From: Tetrahymena elliotti 4EA
Lineage: Eukaryota; Ciliophora; Oligohymenophorea; Hymenostomatida; Tetrahymenidae
Direction of reading: 5' to 3'
NCBI GenBank assembly: GCA_000231825.2
Contig: JH720304.1
Coordinates: 596,724 to 660,723, forward strand
DNA: 64,000 nucleotides
Shown one piece after another: positions 36,835-47,265 of this stretch. Under the pieces are notes generated by a model. It searched no databases. It saw only the letters and a program-made list of their open reading frames with translations, and was not told where the DNA came from. Position 1 is the first letter of the stretch. Every line of letters starts with the position of its first letter. The position numbers and the translations under genes are program-made.

Positions 36835-37569
36835 ATGATTTAATCAAACTAGTAATAATATATCTAATTAGATACCACTCCAAAAGTGTCAGGCCGTGCT
36901 TGCTTCTTAATAACAAATTTAATTAACTCTATAGTACATGCTCTTATTATTTTCAAAATGCTCCATAAATTGACTTACCAATATTGGATTTTATATGCTT
37001 TGATGGGCTATATATTTACTTACTATGCGTTGGGTATTGTTTCTGCAATTGAATAAAACAAAACAGTTCACAAGTTTTACAAGATTTCCTGCATAATAAT
37101 TAGTATTTCTCACTTAATAATTTTTTTTATTTGTGTCATTTTCGCTTTCTACTTTGGGACCACAAGAAAATAGAGCAATATAGGAGACTCAATTATGTTT
37201 TTGGCTTTTATAGCTGGTATCATTTTGTCTACTGTTGAATTGATCTTTGATTATACTAATTTCAAGTATATTAGCTAAGTAATTGGCGTTTCTGAACAAT
37301 AACAAATTCTTGGTTTATCTTCTTAGTTTGCTTAAAATCCAATTAATTATGGTGGTTATCCTTAATAATTTTAAGCATAAATGAACTAGCCTTATGTTAT
37401 CCATTATCCTTAATTACAATAACAACAACAATAATAATTCCCTTAGTTCAATAATTTCTAATAAAGTCCACAACAAATTGTGTAGCCAATTAATACTGAT
37501 GTAATCAACTCTTCACACACAACCCATTAATAACATTTGATCTTACAAAATGGTTCTCAATTTTAATGA
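36835..37569 (+). CDS. Four-helix membrane protein, array copy 5
   Basis: Single exon, 244 aa, ATG 36835 to TGA 37567; the longest copy. Helices lie at ~24-43 (ACFLITNLINSIVHALIIF), ~52-72 (YWILYALMGYIFTYYALGIV), ~85-110 (ISCIIISISHLIIFFICVIF) and ~123-146 (IMFLAFIAGIILSTVELIFD). The end of helix 4 (YTNFKYISQ) keeps the family mark. The C-terminal tail (~150-244) is a Gln/Pro/Tyr-rich low-complexity region (GGYPQQFQAQMNQPYVIHYP, then LQQQQQQQFPQF). Such tails are a prion-like composition. It is the most diverged copy and closes the array. Confidence 0.8.
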
Positions 37570-38730
37570 GGAATTGTAAAAATTAAATATATCTTTTAAA
37601 TGAATTACAAAAAGTATGTTATTCAATATTTTTATGGTGTAAATTGTTAATAAAAATCTTTTTTTTATTAAATTTTTTCCTTAATTTTGTTTTTGAAATG
37701 TTTTTGGGAAACTTATTCTCAAAACAAATTTATTTATTTGTTTTTTAAGCAGTCTACTTGTAATTTTTCCATTAGTTATTTTTATTAAATATTAAGATCT
37801 GCTTGATTACATTGTTAAAATTACTTTAAAATTTTTTATCAAATATAAATCTACACCAGTCAATTAAATGAGTTCATTTACAATTTTTAATTAAAGTTAA
37901 AATATTTATCTTTTTATTCAAATATTTCCAAAACTTAATCATTTGTTGTTTTTTCAATTTTATATTTTATTAATTAATATTTATTTTAAAATTACTTTTG
38001 AAAATAAAAAGGTAAAAATAATAAATTAATAAATTAATAATTTATTAATATCTTAAAATATTTTGGTGATTAAATAAAAGAATAAGAAAGACTACTGACT
38101 AGTTAATTAAAGAGCTACAAAAAATCATTAAATATTTTAGTGTATAAAATAATTATATAGATGAGTATTCCATTTTACTAAATTTATTATTATTATTTGT
38201 AGAGATAAAATAATTTATGACAAGATCAAATTTAGCTTATCCTAAAAATATTTTTAAAGCTTAAATTTTATGAAATAAAAAAAGATAAAATCAAAAATGA
38301 AAAACAAGATTAATACTCTTTGGCTAATGAGATTTGGTTTTATATTTTTACCACAATTTTAAATAAGGAAACATTTAATATTTAAAAATATGAAAATTAT
38401 TTAATAATTATTTACCATTTTTGTTTAAAATATTTTTAATAAACACAATTAAAAAGGCTTGAAATGTCTATTAAAGAAAATCTTTAATAAAATTTGCAAT
38501 TTAGAGAGTATTTAATCATAGTTTATGCTTTTAGTTGATTAGATTTCTTTTTGGTTATTACTCAATAGATTTCAAAAAATTGATTAACTATTAAAATTGA
38601 TTAATTGTAAATAATAAGTAGATTTTTTGAAATATTTTGATAATAGTTAATCATAATAAATACTGAATAATATAAAGTGTTTCTGTCATTATAAATATAT
38701 AGCTGATATCTCTTCAATAATATTTACGAA
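37570..38730. other. Spacer between the four-helix and kinase arrays
   Basis: AT-rich with strings of aataaattaataaattaataa near 38015-38045. No gene or element recognised. Confidence 0.45.
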
Positions 38731-40182
38731 ATGAAAAAAGATAACTTAGATAGAGCAGATATTGAAGATTTACTTTCTTACTAAAGAAATAGTGAATTCA
38801 ATATTTAGAAATCAGCTCATCAATATTATTTAGAAAACTATGAATAAGATAAGATGATAATTTTAAAAGTTTTAATTCACAGTAAAATATATTTTAAGAT
38901 GAGAAAAATGATATTTAGAGTATAAAGAAGTATCTTCAGTAAAACTCCTACTTTTTATAAGAATTTGGAAGTTAATTCTCAATAGGAGTAGAAATGTTAA
39001 GATGGAGAAGAAAATATAGAAGAAAGACTCTTTCTTTATTCTTCGATACATTCAAGAAGTAAAAAAATTAAGATATGGATGGATAAAATGGAATTTTTTT
39101 TCTATTAAAAACTAGATTCAGGTAGGTTTGGGTAAGTAGATCTATATTTTTTTTCAATAGATTAACATCATGAATATGATAATTAAGATACAATTTAAGG
39201 AAATAAATAAAAGTATTCAGTTTTTGAATAGAGAAGAGAGTACTAATTCCAATCATTTTTAGCATAATTCTACAAACTATTAATCTTGCCCTAGGTTTTT
39301 TGAAATAAAAAACAGAATCAGCAAAATGTTTAAAGTTAATTTGCAGGTTGGTACAAAATGCAGGTAAAAAGATAAAAATTAGGTAGGAATTTATTCGTGA
39401 GCTTTGTATTATGTAAAAAATTTAAAATTAAAACACACCCTCTCTTTTTGATTAAGATATTGAGTAATAAGTTTTGTTCATGGAGTTAGGACTCTGCAGC
39501 TTATTTGATTTAAAATAGTATTTTGAAAAAAATGATATAAAAGTAACTGATAATCTAGCTTATTCAATATTGATAAACATCTTTTAAGCAATTGAAAGTC
39601 TTTTATAAAACTTTGATAAAAAAGAAAACAAAGTACTACCTCTCTTTCATAGTGACATTAAGCCTTAAAATATAATCTTAACAGTTCAAAATTCCTAAGA
39701 AAAAATCCCATAGATTAAACTAATGCTAATCGATTTTGGAGGGGCTTCTTTCTAACCTAAGGATTATTGGTCTTATTATACTCCTGCTTTTGTGTGTCCA
39801 TAGTTATGGGAAAAGCTTGTAAATAGGTAATTCAATTTTGAATCACTTACAAGGCCAGAAATAAGATATGTAGAACTATATGCTGCTTGCAGATCTGAGT
39901 AGTTTTTAATATGTAAATAAACAGTTCATAACTTATTTAAAAAAGAAAAATGCTAAGATTTTATAAACACCTATTCAAAGTCCTACCCTTAAACTTGTTA
40001 AATTTTTCAGAATATCTTTTTTGAAGAATACTAACTTCTAAGTAAATGAAGATTATGATTAAATAAAAATTTCTACTTAAAATTAAATATATCCTTAACC
40101 TATACTTTTTGACAGTCAAAAATTATTTGAAATTTCTAAATTCTATAACATCATAAATAACAACAACAGCAAATCAAACTGA
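38731..40182 (+). pseudogene. Decayed kinase, array copy 1
   Basis: The frame from ATG 38731 carries a glycine-loop remnant (KLDSGRFGQVDLYFFS, with Arg replacing the Ser of GSFG) and then stops at TGA 39297 or so. A second frame restores the rest: NAGKKI, EFIRELCIM, FMELGLCSLFDLKQ, LPLFHSDIKPQNIILT, LMLIDFGGASF, DYWSYYTPAFVCPQLWE and RYVELYAACRSEQF. It stops at a TGA near 40048, and a third frame supplies the family C-terminus (DSQKLFEISKFYNII). So at least two frame changes separate parts that are continuous in copies 2-4. The insertion between glycine loop and lysine is largely eroded. Unless unseen introns repair it, this is a recent pseudogene: the catalytic core is still well conserved. 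Confidence 0.7.
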
Positions 40183-40329
40183 CTTCATTTATTTCTATCA
40201 AATTTAAAATAAAATCTTTGATAAATAAATAAATAAAAAAGGGAAAACTCTAAAAAATAAAAATCATAATTCAAAGTCTTTTTTCTGGCTTTCATTAAAA
40301 AGAAATTAAATTTTTATCTCTCTTTAATA

Positions 40330-40800
40330 TTCATATTAAACCTCAAAACTTAATTTAAGAGTTAAAATTTTGAAATAAATATTCCCACAAATTAAGCTAA
40401 AGCGAATAGATTTCCAAGTAGCTTCTCTTGAACTTTTAAGATTATTGGTCATACTCTGTTCCTTAATTTGTATCCAAAGCTATGAGAATACCTAGTTTGG
40501 AGCTCTTCAAATTTTTATTTAGAATATCTTTGTGGTCAAAAATTAGAATATCTAAATTATATGCAGTTTGATGTAGTTTCTTATTTTAAACAATTTAGAT
40601 CGTGGCTGATTTAAAATAGAAAAATGCTTAGATTTTATAAAATTTTATTAAAAGGTAAACCCTTAAACATTCAAAATTTTTGAGAGTATTTTTTGAAAAA
40701 CAAAAATACTGCTAAGAAAATGAAAAGATTCTTAAGATTAAAAATATTTATTTTATCAAATTAAAAGCTTTAAGTTTTTAAATTTATTTATTTGTTTCAA
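40330..40800 (+). pseudogene. Kinase relic, C-lobe only
   Basis: Nucleotide-level similarity to the catalytic region of the neighbouring kinase genes, without an open frame. Recognisable pieces: attcatattaaacctcaaaa (from HSDIKPQN), atagatttccaagtagcttc (from IDFGGAS), gattattggtcatactctgt (from DYWSYYTP), ttatatgcagtttgatgtag (from LYAACRS) and aaaaatgcttagattttata (shared with copy 1). It lies directly downstream of copy 1, so it may be an older tandem copy. It is heavily mutated and cannot encode a product. Confidence 0.75.
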
Positions 40801-41537
40801 ATAAAAATTAGTATTCAAGTATTCATATTCTAAAAAATAATTCTATGGTATGTTAATAGATTCTCGAAATTACTTGTGAATAATTTTATTAAAAAAATTA
40901 AATTCCTTAAAAAAGTAACCATTCTTTTAAAGTTTATTTTTAATTTATTTGTGGTAAATTTATTTAATTTTGATCAGTTTTAATGCAAAATAATTAAAAT
41001 TCTGGCTTATTAAAAAGTCAGCAATGATAAAACTTTGCCAAAACAGTAGAGTTTTTTTAATGTTTAAAAAATAAAATATGAAGCAAAATATAATGATATT
41101 ATTTTGGGAATTATCATATTAATCAGATACTTTGATTTCAGCACCTTTATAAAATTGTTTAAGAAACATCCTGTATTGGTAACTTATTCATAAATTATAA
41201 AGGATAAATACCAAATGATGAAAGAAAGAATAGTATATTTTTTTTTGAAAGGTTCATAAGAAAACAAGAAAATATTTTGGATTATCCTCGTTTAATTTTA
41301 ATTTTATTCAAAAGGATTTTCTGATGTATTAAATGACTTATAGGTTGTATGATCAGGTTTTCATTCAATCTTCAAGATTTTACTTTCATACTTTGTAAAA
41401 TAGGAAGAATAACCTAAAACTAAAACTTTTTTAATTTAGATTTTGATTATTTATAGTTTGCAAAATTTATCAAAGCTAGAGTTACTTTTAGGTTTAAAAG
41501 ACTAAATAAATCTTGACGTGAAGCTGAATATCGAAAA
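40801..41537. other. Spacer upstream of the first intact kinase
   Basis: AT-rich spacer, presumably with the promoter of the following gene. No further relic or gene seen. Confidence 0.4.
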
Positions 41538-43524
41538 ATGTTTAAGAAAAAATGCTCTAAAAATAAAAATAAAGAATTAGATTCCCGTGAAGATATGCTT
41601 TATTCTTCACAACTCAGAAAATCATCTCTAGTAATGCAAATAGAAGCTGATGAATATTATGAATAAAATATTGAAAATGATTCATAATCATCAACTTCTA
41701 ATGTTAGTGATGATGATGAAGCCATAAAGGAAAATGAAGAGCTAGATAAAGAAGAATAAAAAGAAAAAGAAAAAGAAGAAATTTATAAAAAGAAAAATAA
41801 AAAAGATTAAAAAGATAGAGAAGAAACTGAAGAAAGTTATAGAAGGTCAAGATAAAGATCTTATGATAATGAAGATTAAGATTAAAGTCAAAGAGAATTA
41901 TAATTTTCTGTATCTGGGAAGAATCCTCTTCAGAAAAAAGCTGTCGCTAGATAAAGGAATATGAATGATATAAAGAATGATTCTTTACATACTTCTTATC
42001 ACATAAAAAATGAATCATTTAAATGGAGTAGAAGTTTAAAATATCCAATAAACACATGTACAATAATTTATTCGTTTGATTCATAAATAATGTTATAATA
42101 ATTTATTTTTCTCAGATAAAAAGGGGATGATCTTAAGGGATAAATAGCCTATTAAAAGGATTAACCAAGAGAATTAGATATTAAAAAAAGATAAAACTTT
42201 ATATAAAAATGCTGGCATAGTTTATGATTTAAATATTATTTCATAAATGTTTGAAAGTCATGAGCATTTTGTCGATATTTAATATTCTTTTTTTCTATAA
42301 TCTGATAAAATATAATTGACTAAAAAAGACTATAGCTAAAGATCTTAAGATATGAAATATTTTCAGCAATTGGATAAAGGAAGCTTTGGTAAAGTCGACT
42401 TATATTTCATGGAACTAGATCAAAATTCAATTTAAGTTTAATAATAAAATCTTTTGCTTTCTTCTAATAATATTAATAATTCATATTCCACTCAAGCTAG
42501 TAATGAAAAAATGAATAATTCAGGCTAATAAAGTTCTGTTTTGCACAATATTTTGTCCATTAATTAGTCTATTGAATATAAAGATAATTTTCTTTCTGGA
42601 TCTAATTAATCTTAAAGTATTTAATTAGAAAGTTAAATTTCTTAAAATAGTGATTTAGATGTTAAGTAGAGTTAATTAGAGAAGAGTAAAAAATTAATAC
42701 CAGTAGCAGGTAAATAGATTAATGTTTAGAGTGAATTTATTCGTGAACTATATATTATGGAAACTGTTAAAAATAAATACATACCTAAACTATTGAGCTA
42801 TGATGTTGAAAATTAAATATTATTTATGGAACTAGGTTTATGCAGCTTATATGATTTGAAAATGGAAAGTATTTAAAATAAATAAGAGTTAAGTGATGAT
42901 TTCACATATTCAATTCTTATTAATCTTTTTCATGCTGTTGAAAGTTTATTGCAAAATTACAACATGCAAGATCAAAAACAGCAGCCACTTTTTCATAGTG
43001 ATATTAAACCTTAAAATATTGTTCTGACACTAAAAAAGATAAATTTGATTGAAGTAAAAACTAAACTGCTTTTAATTGATTATGGAGGAGCTTCATTTTA
43101 GCTTGATGATTACTGGTCATATTATACACCAGCTTTTGTTTGTAATCATCTTTGGTAATAACTAGTAAACTCAAATAATAAATGGGATCATTTAACCTGG
43201 TCTTAAGTGAGGTATGGAGAAATTTATGCAGCCTGCAGATCTGTTTAATTTTTACTCTTAGATGATTTAAAGTCTCATCTTTTCTACAAAGAAAATAGTT
43301 AGTAATTTATTGAAAAATATTGTCAAAGATATCCTAAAACTTGTAGGATATTAGAAAATGTTTTTATTAAAAATAAGAGCTTTTAAATCTTCAGTGACTA
43401 TAAAAACATTCTATAAGAAGAGGAAATTTGGGGAAATAATATTTTAGAAAGTCAGCCCATCAATTTTGATGAAGAAAAATTGTTTTAAATTTCTAAATTT
43501 TATAAAATTCTGAATCAAGAATGA
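41538..43524 (+). CDS. Divergent protein kinase, array copy 2
   Basis: Exons 41538-42057 and 42116-43524 with a 58-nt intron; 642 aa. The N-terminus is highly charged (Lys/Glu runs). Just before the phase-1 intron lies the array signature: DIKNDSLHTS, six residues, SFKWS. The kinase domain starts near 255: LDKGSFGKVDLYF (~258-270), an Asn/Ser/Gln-rich insertion of ~100 residues, then IPVAGKQI (~369-376), EFIRELYIM (~382-390) and LFMELGLCSLYDLK. The catalytic loop is FHSDIKPQNIVLT (~466), with HSD instead of HRD, and LLLIDYGGASF (~491) replaces DFG. The activation segment ends in DYWSYYTPAFVC, and RYGEIYAACRSVQ fills the usual F-helix place. Lys, both catalytic Asp residues and Asn are present, so activity is plausible. 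The closing EKLFQISKFYKILNQE is shared by the array. Confidence 0.88.
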
Positions 43525-44427
43525 ATAATTATTATTTCAAAAAGTATTTAATTTATTTTTAATGTTTTAAAAAACCTAATTTTAATAGTTGTTTAAGTAA
43601 AATAAATCTTATTAGACAGTAAACTTGTCTTTTTTCTTAAAATAAAAATAAACAAAAGAATAATTAATTTACTTTAACTTTTAAAGTATTGTTAAAAACT
43701 AATTTATTGTTACCAAATATTGTAGAATTTTACTTATTTCATTAATTTGTTATTGTATATCTTCATAATTAAGGATTTAAAATCTTGAATGTTGATAAAA
43801 TAATTAAAAACTGTAATAAGACCATAATTTCTAAATAAAACTTTTTTTTGACTTTAATTGATCAGAATTTATGGTATTAATAAAATTCTTGTCAAAAAAA
43901 AAAAACTTATTGTATTCAGATAGGGTTAATAAATAAATAATTAAGTAGTGTTTATGAAGTTTCTAGAACAAGAAAGGTATAAAGTTAAATTATCATGAAA
44001 CTTTGATATAATTTTTTTTCGAATTATTGATTAACAAAATAGAAGAAATTTTATTACTTTAAAAACAATAGATTTTTCTAAAAATAATTTCTGATAAAGA
44101 TAAAATTATTATGAAAATTTAGAGTTAATTGTTTATATTAACATAGACATTTTTTATTGCTGAAGATTTTAAAAATGACAAATTTAAATATCAATTTGAT
44201 GTAATTTATGAATAAATGATTATAGATGAAGAAATTTTAATAAAACTAGTTCCCTTTGCCAAATATTTAATCTCTTAAGATTCGTAATTTAAAAAAATGA
44301 TTGGTGTCTCTAGCATGATTAAATACTTCATTTATAAAATATTTGATAATATTTAGTGTCTAATAATTTATTAATTTATTTTATATCAAAATAAATTACA
44401 TCAAAAATAACTTAATATATCAAATAA
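43525..44427. other. Spacer between kinase copies 2 and 3
   Basis: AT-rich. A frame beginning with ATG 44111 is open and partly protein-like (TFFIAEDFKNDKFKYQFDVI, then IIDEEILIKLVPFAKYL) but runs into the start of copy 3 in another frame with no clear end. It could be a short gene or a chance frame, and I give it little weight. Confidence 0.35.
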
Positions 44428-46657
44428 ATGGGTAAAACAAAATAATAATAACCTACTTAGTTAGAAGAGTTACCTTAAATTTTGAGATCAGTTTAATTTA
44501 ATAAAGATGGTTTCTAGATTTAGGATTAGGCTCAATAGAAGTTCAAAAAAAAAGTACAACAGGAAGCAATAAAAAAGAAAACTGGCAAAAGTTAGCCATA
44601 ATAATAATTATTAAGAAAGAAGTAAAAAGTACAATAGGCATAAAAAGAAAAATAAAAACTAGATTAATTTGATGATAATGATTATTTTCAAGAAGAAGAA
44701 TAAGATAATGATGAAGATTATGAGAGTAATGAATCCTAATATTATTCAATCGACTAATTAGGGGGGTTTTAATAGACTATAATAAGTGAAAAATAAAGCT
44801 TGCCATAATCATAAAAATAAAAATCAGATTTATTGAGTTCAAGAATAAAAGATGGTTTAGATAATTTGGATCTCCAATCTTAAAAATCTAAACTGATTTA
44901 AAGTGGGAATGAAAATTTAATAGAATCTAGTTTGGCTACAAGCTTAAGAAAAAGAGGCACTGCTAAAAAGAGTTAATTACTCATAACAGAAAAATAAGAA
45001 TAATAAAAAAGTCTTTCTAGCCCAAAAAAAAGTAAAGAAATAATCACATAGTAACGCGAAAGTGCAAAAGTATTACTGAAAAAGAGAAAATAAGATAGTA
45101 GTTCTAAATCATAATTATTAGATGAGTCAATTAAAACATCTTATTACACAAATTAGGATTCCTTCAGATGGTTCTCAAAAGCTCAGTCAATGATAAGAAC
45201 AAGTACATTATTCAAACTTACTTCATAAATAATAGTTTAAATTTATTTTGAATAAATAAGTTAAGAAAGGTATAAAAAAGGATTATCAAAATAGAAATAT
45301 TTTTGCTAGAAGTTTGAAAAAGTTAAACAAGGATACACTTTAAACATCGATTATAAATACATAAAATATAAAAAGGTCTTTTAAATATTTCTAAACAACA
45401 CAAGATTTTGCTTCTAATACGATTAAATTAATTAATTTTTATGTAAAAAGCTAAGAAACAAAAAAACCTCTTGATTTCCATTTATATTGCTAATTAGATA
45501 GAGGAAGTTTTGGCTAAGTAGATCTTTATTTTTGCGAAATTGAGCCTTTAAATATTAATTAAAAGAGCAACTAACTAGAGGTTAAAATTGAGGAAATAGA
45601 AATTGAATCTTCAATAAGTGTGCAACAACCTTTAAAACCTATTGAATTAAAGTCATAAAATTACAATTTAAGAAGCTTTAAAAATAAATAAAATTTTGCT
45701 AGTTAAACTTTAGAGCTAGTTTCTTCTCAAACTTTGGCTTCTAGTAAAGCTTCAGATGAAATGAAAATATCTGAAATGGAATAAAATAAAGATAGTTTAT
45801 TGTCTTAGACAATTACTGATGATAAATTATAATTTATTCCTGTTGCAGGTAAAAAATTTGCAAATAAAAAAGAATTTATTAGAGAACTCTACATTATGAA
45901 TTAAATAAGTAGTGTGTATATGCCTAAGATTTTAGGTTAAGATTTAGATGAGTAGATTATTTTCCTTGAGCTTGGACTTTGTAATTTATATAACCTCAAA
46001 ATAGATAGCTAAATTAATAATTATTCGTTTACAGATGATTTTACCTTTTAAGTTTTAATTAATATATTTAATGCTATTGAGTCTCTTTTACTGAATATTA
46101 ATTCAAAAAAAAACTCATTTCCTGTTTTTCATAGCGATATAAAACCACAAAATATTATTTTAACTGCTTCTTAAAATTAATAAAATGAGAAACCAGAAAT
46201 AAAGCTTCTTTTAATAGATTATGGAGGAGCGTCTAGTGATGTTAAAGATTATTGGTCATATTTTACTCCAGCATTTGTTTGTCCGGAGTTATGGGATAAA
46301 GCGATAGAAGGAACTCATAAAAAAGAAAAACTAAGTTGGGAGTAAATAAGATATGCTGAATTCTATGCAGCATGCAGAACTATTTAATATATAATAGTAG
46401 ATAAAAGTGATGAAGAGAGCTTTAAAAAAGAAAATAATAAGCATTTTATTAATAAATACTCAGTCTAATTTCCAAAAACTTGCCAAATAATTAACAAGTT
46501 ATATAGCTTAAGTGATTAAGCAAAGTTAGATCAAGGCTTTAAAGAAATATTGTAAGATTAAAATATACACTTTGAATAGTAATACATCTTAAAAATAGAA
46601 TTCGATGCTGAAAAGATTTTTCAGATTTCAAAAATATATGAAGTAGTCAATATATGA
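44428..46657 (+). CDS. Divergent protein kinase, array copy 3
   Basis: Exons 44428-45202 and 45261-46657, intron 58 nt, phase 1; 723 aa. The start MGKTKQQQ puts Gly at position 2, but the context is not a strong myristoylation site. The N-terminal ~250 residues are Gln/Lys/Ser-rich. The array signature appears as LLDESIKTS, six residues, SFRWFS before the intron. Kinase features: QLDRGSFGQVDLYF (~338), an insertion of ~110 residues, FIPVAGKKFANK, EFIRELYIM, FLELGLCNLYNLK, FHSDIKPQNIILT, LLLIDYGGASS, DYWSYFTPAFVCPELWD and RYAEFYAACRTIQ. The tail is extended by ~40 residues compared with copy 2 before FDAEKIFQISKIYEVV. Without the intron the frame stops at a TGA just before the glycine loop, which independently supports splicing. 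Confidence 0.87.
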
Positions 46658-46858
46658 TAGTTAATGGCTTAAAAAACAGAAATAATTGACGCATTATATA
46701 GCTTGAAAGATTAGTAAAGTTAGATAAAAAATTCTAAAGAAATATTGTAAAATAAACTTTAAAGAGTAATTTACTTAAAAATTAAATTTTATTTTGAAAA
46801 TATTTTCTATATTTAAAAAATATTTGGAGTAGAGAATATATGATATTGGTAATTTAAT
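46499..46858. repeat. Tandem duplication of the 3' end of kinase copy 3
   Basis: The last ~160 bp of the gene (46499-46660) recur at about 46694-46858: ttatatagctt, caaagttaga/taaagttaga, ctttaaagaaatattgtaa/ctaaagaaatattgtaaaa, tacatcttaaaaat/tttacttaaaaatt, gaagtagtcaatatatgat/ggagtagagaatatatgat. The offset is ~195 bp. The second copy lies after the TGA and is untranslated. It shows how partial tandem duplications arise in this array. Confidence 0.8.
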
Positions 46859-47265
46859 AGCTCTAGTAGAAGTTATATTTATTGTAATTTGTGTTTATTA
46901 ATTTCTAAAAAAAATTACTTGAATACAAAAAAGTATTCTTATCTAGTTTTACTTGTAAAAATATTTAACCAGCCTTTTACTAAAAAAATGAAGGAAAATA
47001 ACTCCAAATTTTTTGAAATTGAATAATAAGTATATTTGAGTATTGAAGATATGATTCATGAAGGTATTATTTATTTGACTTTCCTGATGGATTACATATA
47101 TTTATATAGCAAATAATAATTACTTTTTTATTTTAATTTTTTGTATTTAACTTTTACTTACTAAAAGAATTTATTTGTGCTAATATTTCATCGAAATTAA
47201 TTAAAGAGCAAAAAAATAAATATTTGCAGTTTGAAAGTCAATAGTAATTTGATTAGTTATTTTTA
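46859..47265. other. Spacer between kinase copies 3 and 4
   Basis: AT-rich spacer after the tail duplication. A short frame from ATG 46989 (MKENNSKFFEIEQQVYL) soon ends. No gene supported. Confidence 0.4.

Noticed and set aside
39760..39800. Possible TGA-free splice repair of kinase copy 1
   Set aside because: I looked for GT..AG introns that would join the three frames of copy 1 but found none with compatible phase near both breaks, so it is called a pseudogene rather than an intact gene.
44543..44749. Minus-strand His/Leu-rich ORF
   Set aside because: Shadow of the N-terminal region of kinase copy 3 on the opposite strand; the plus frame continues into a recognisable kinase.
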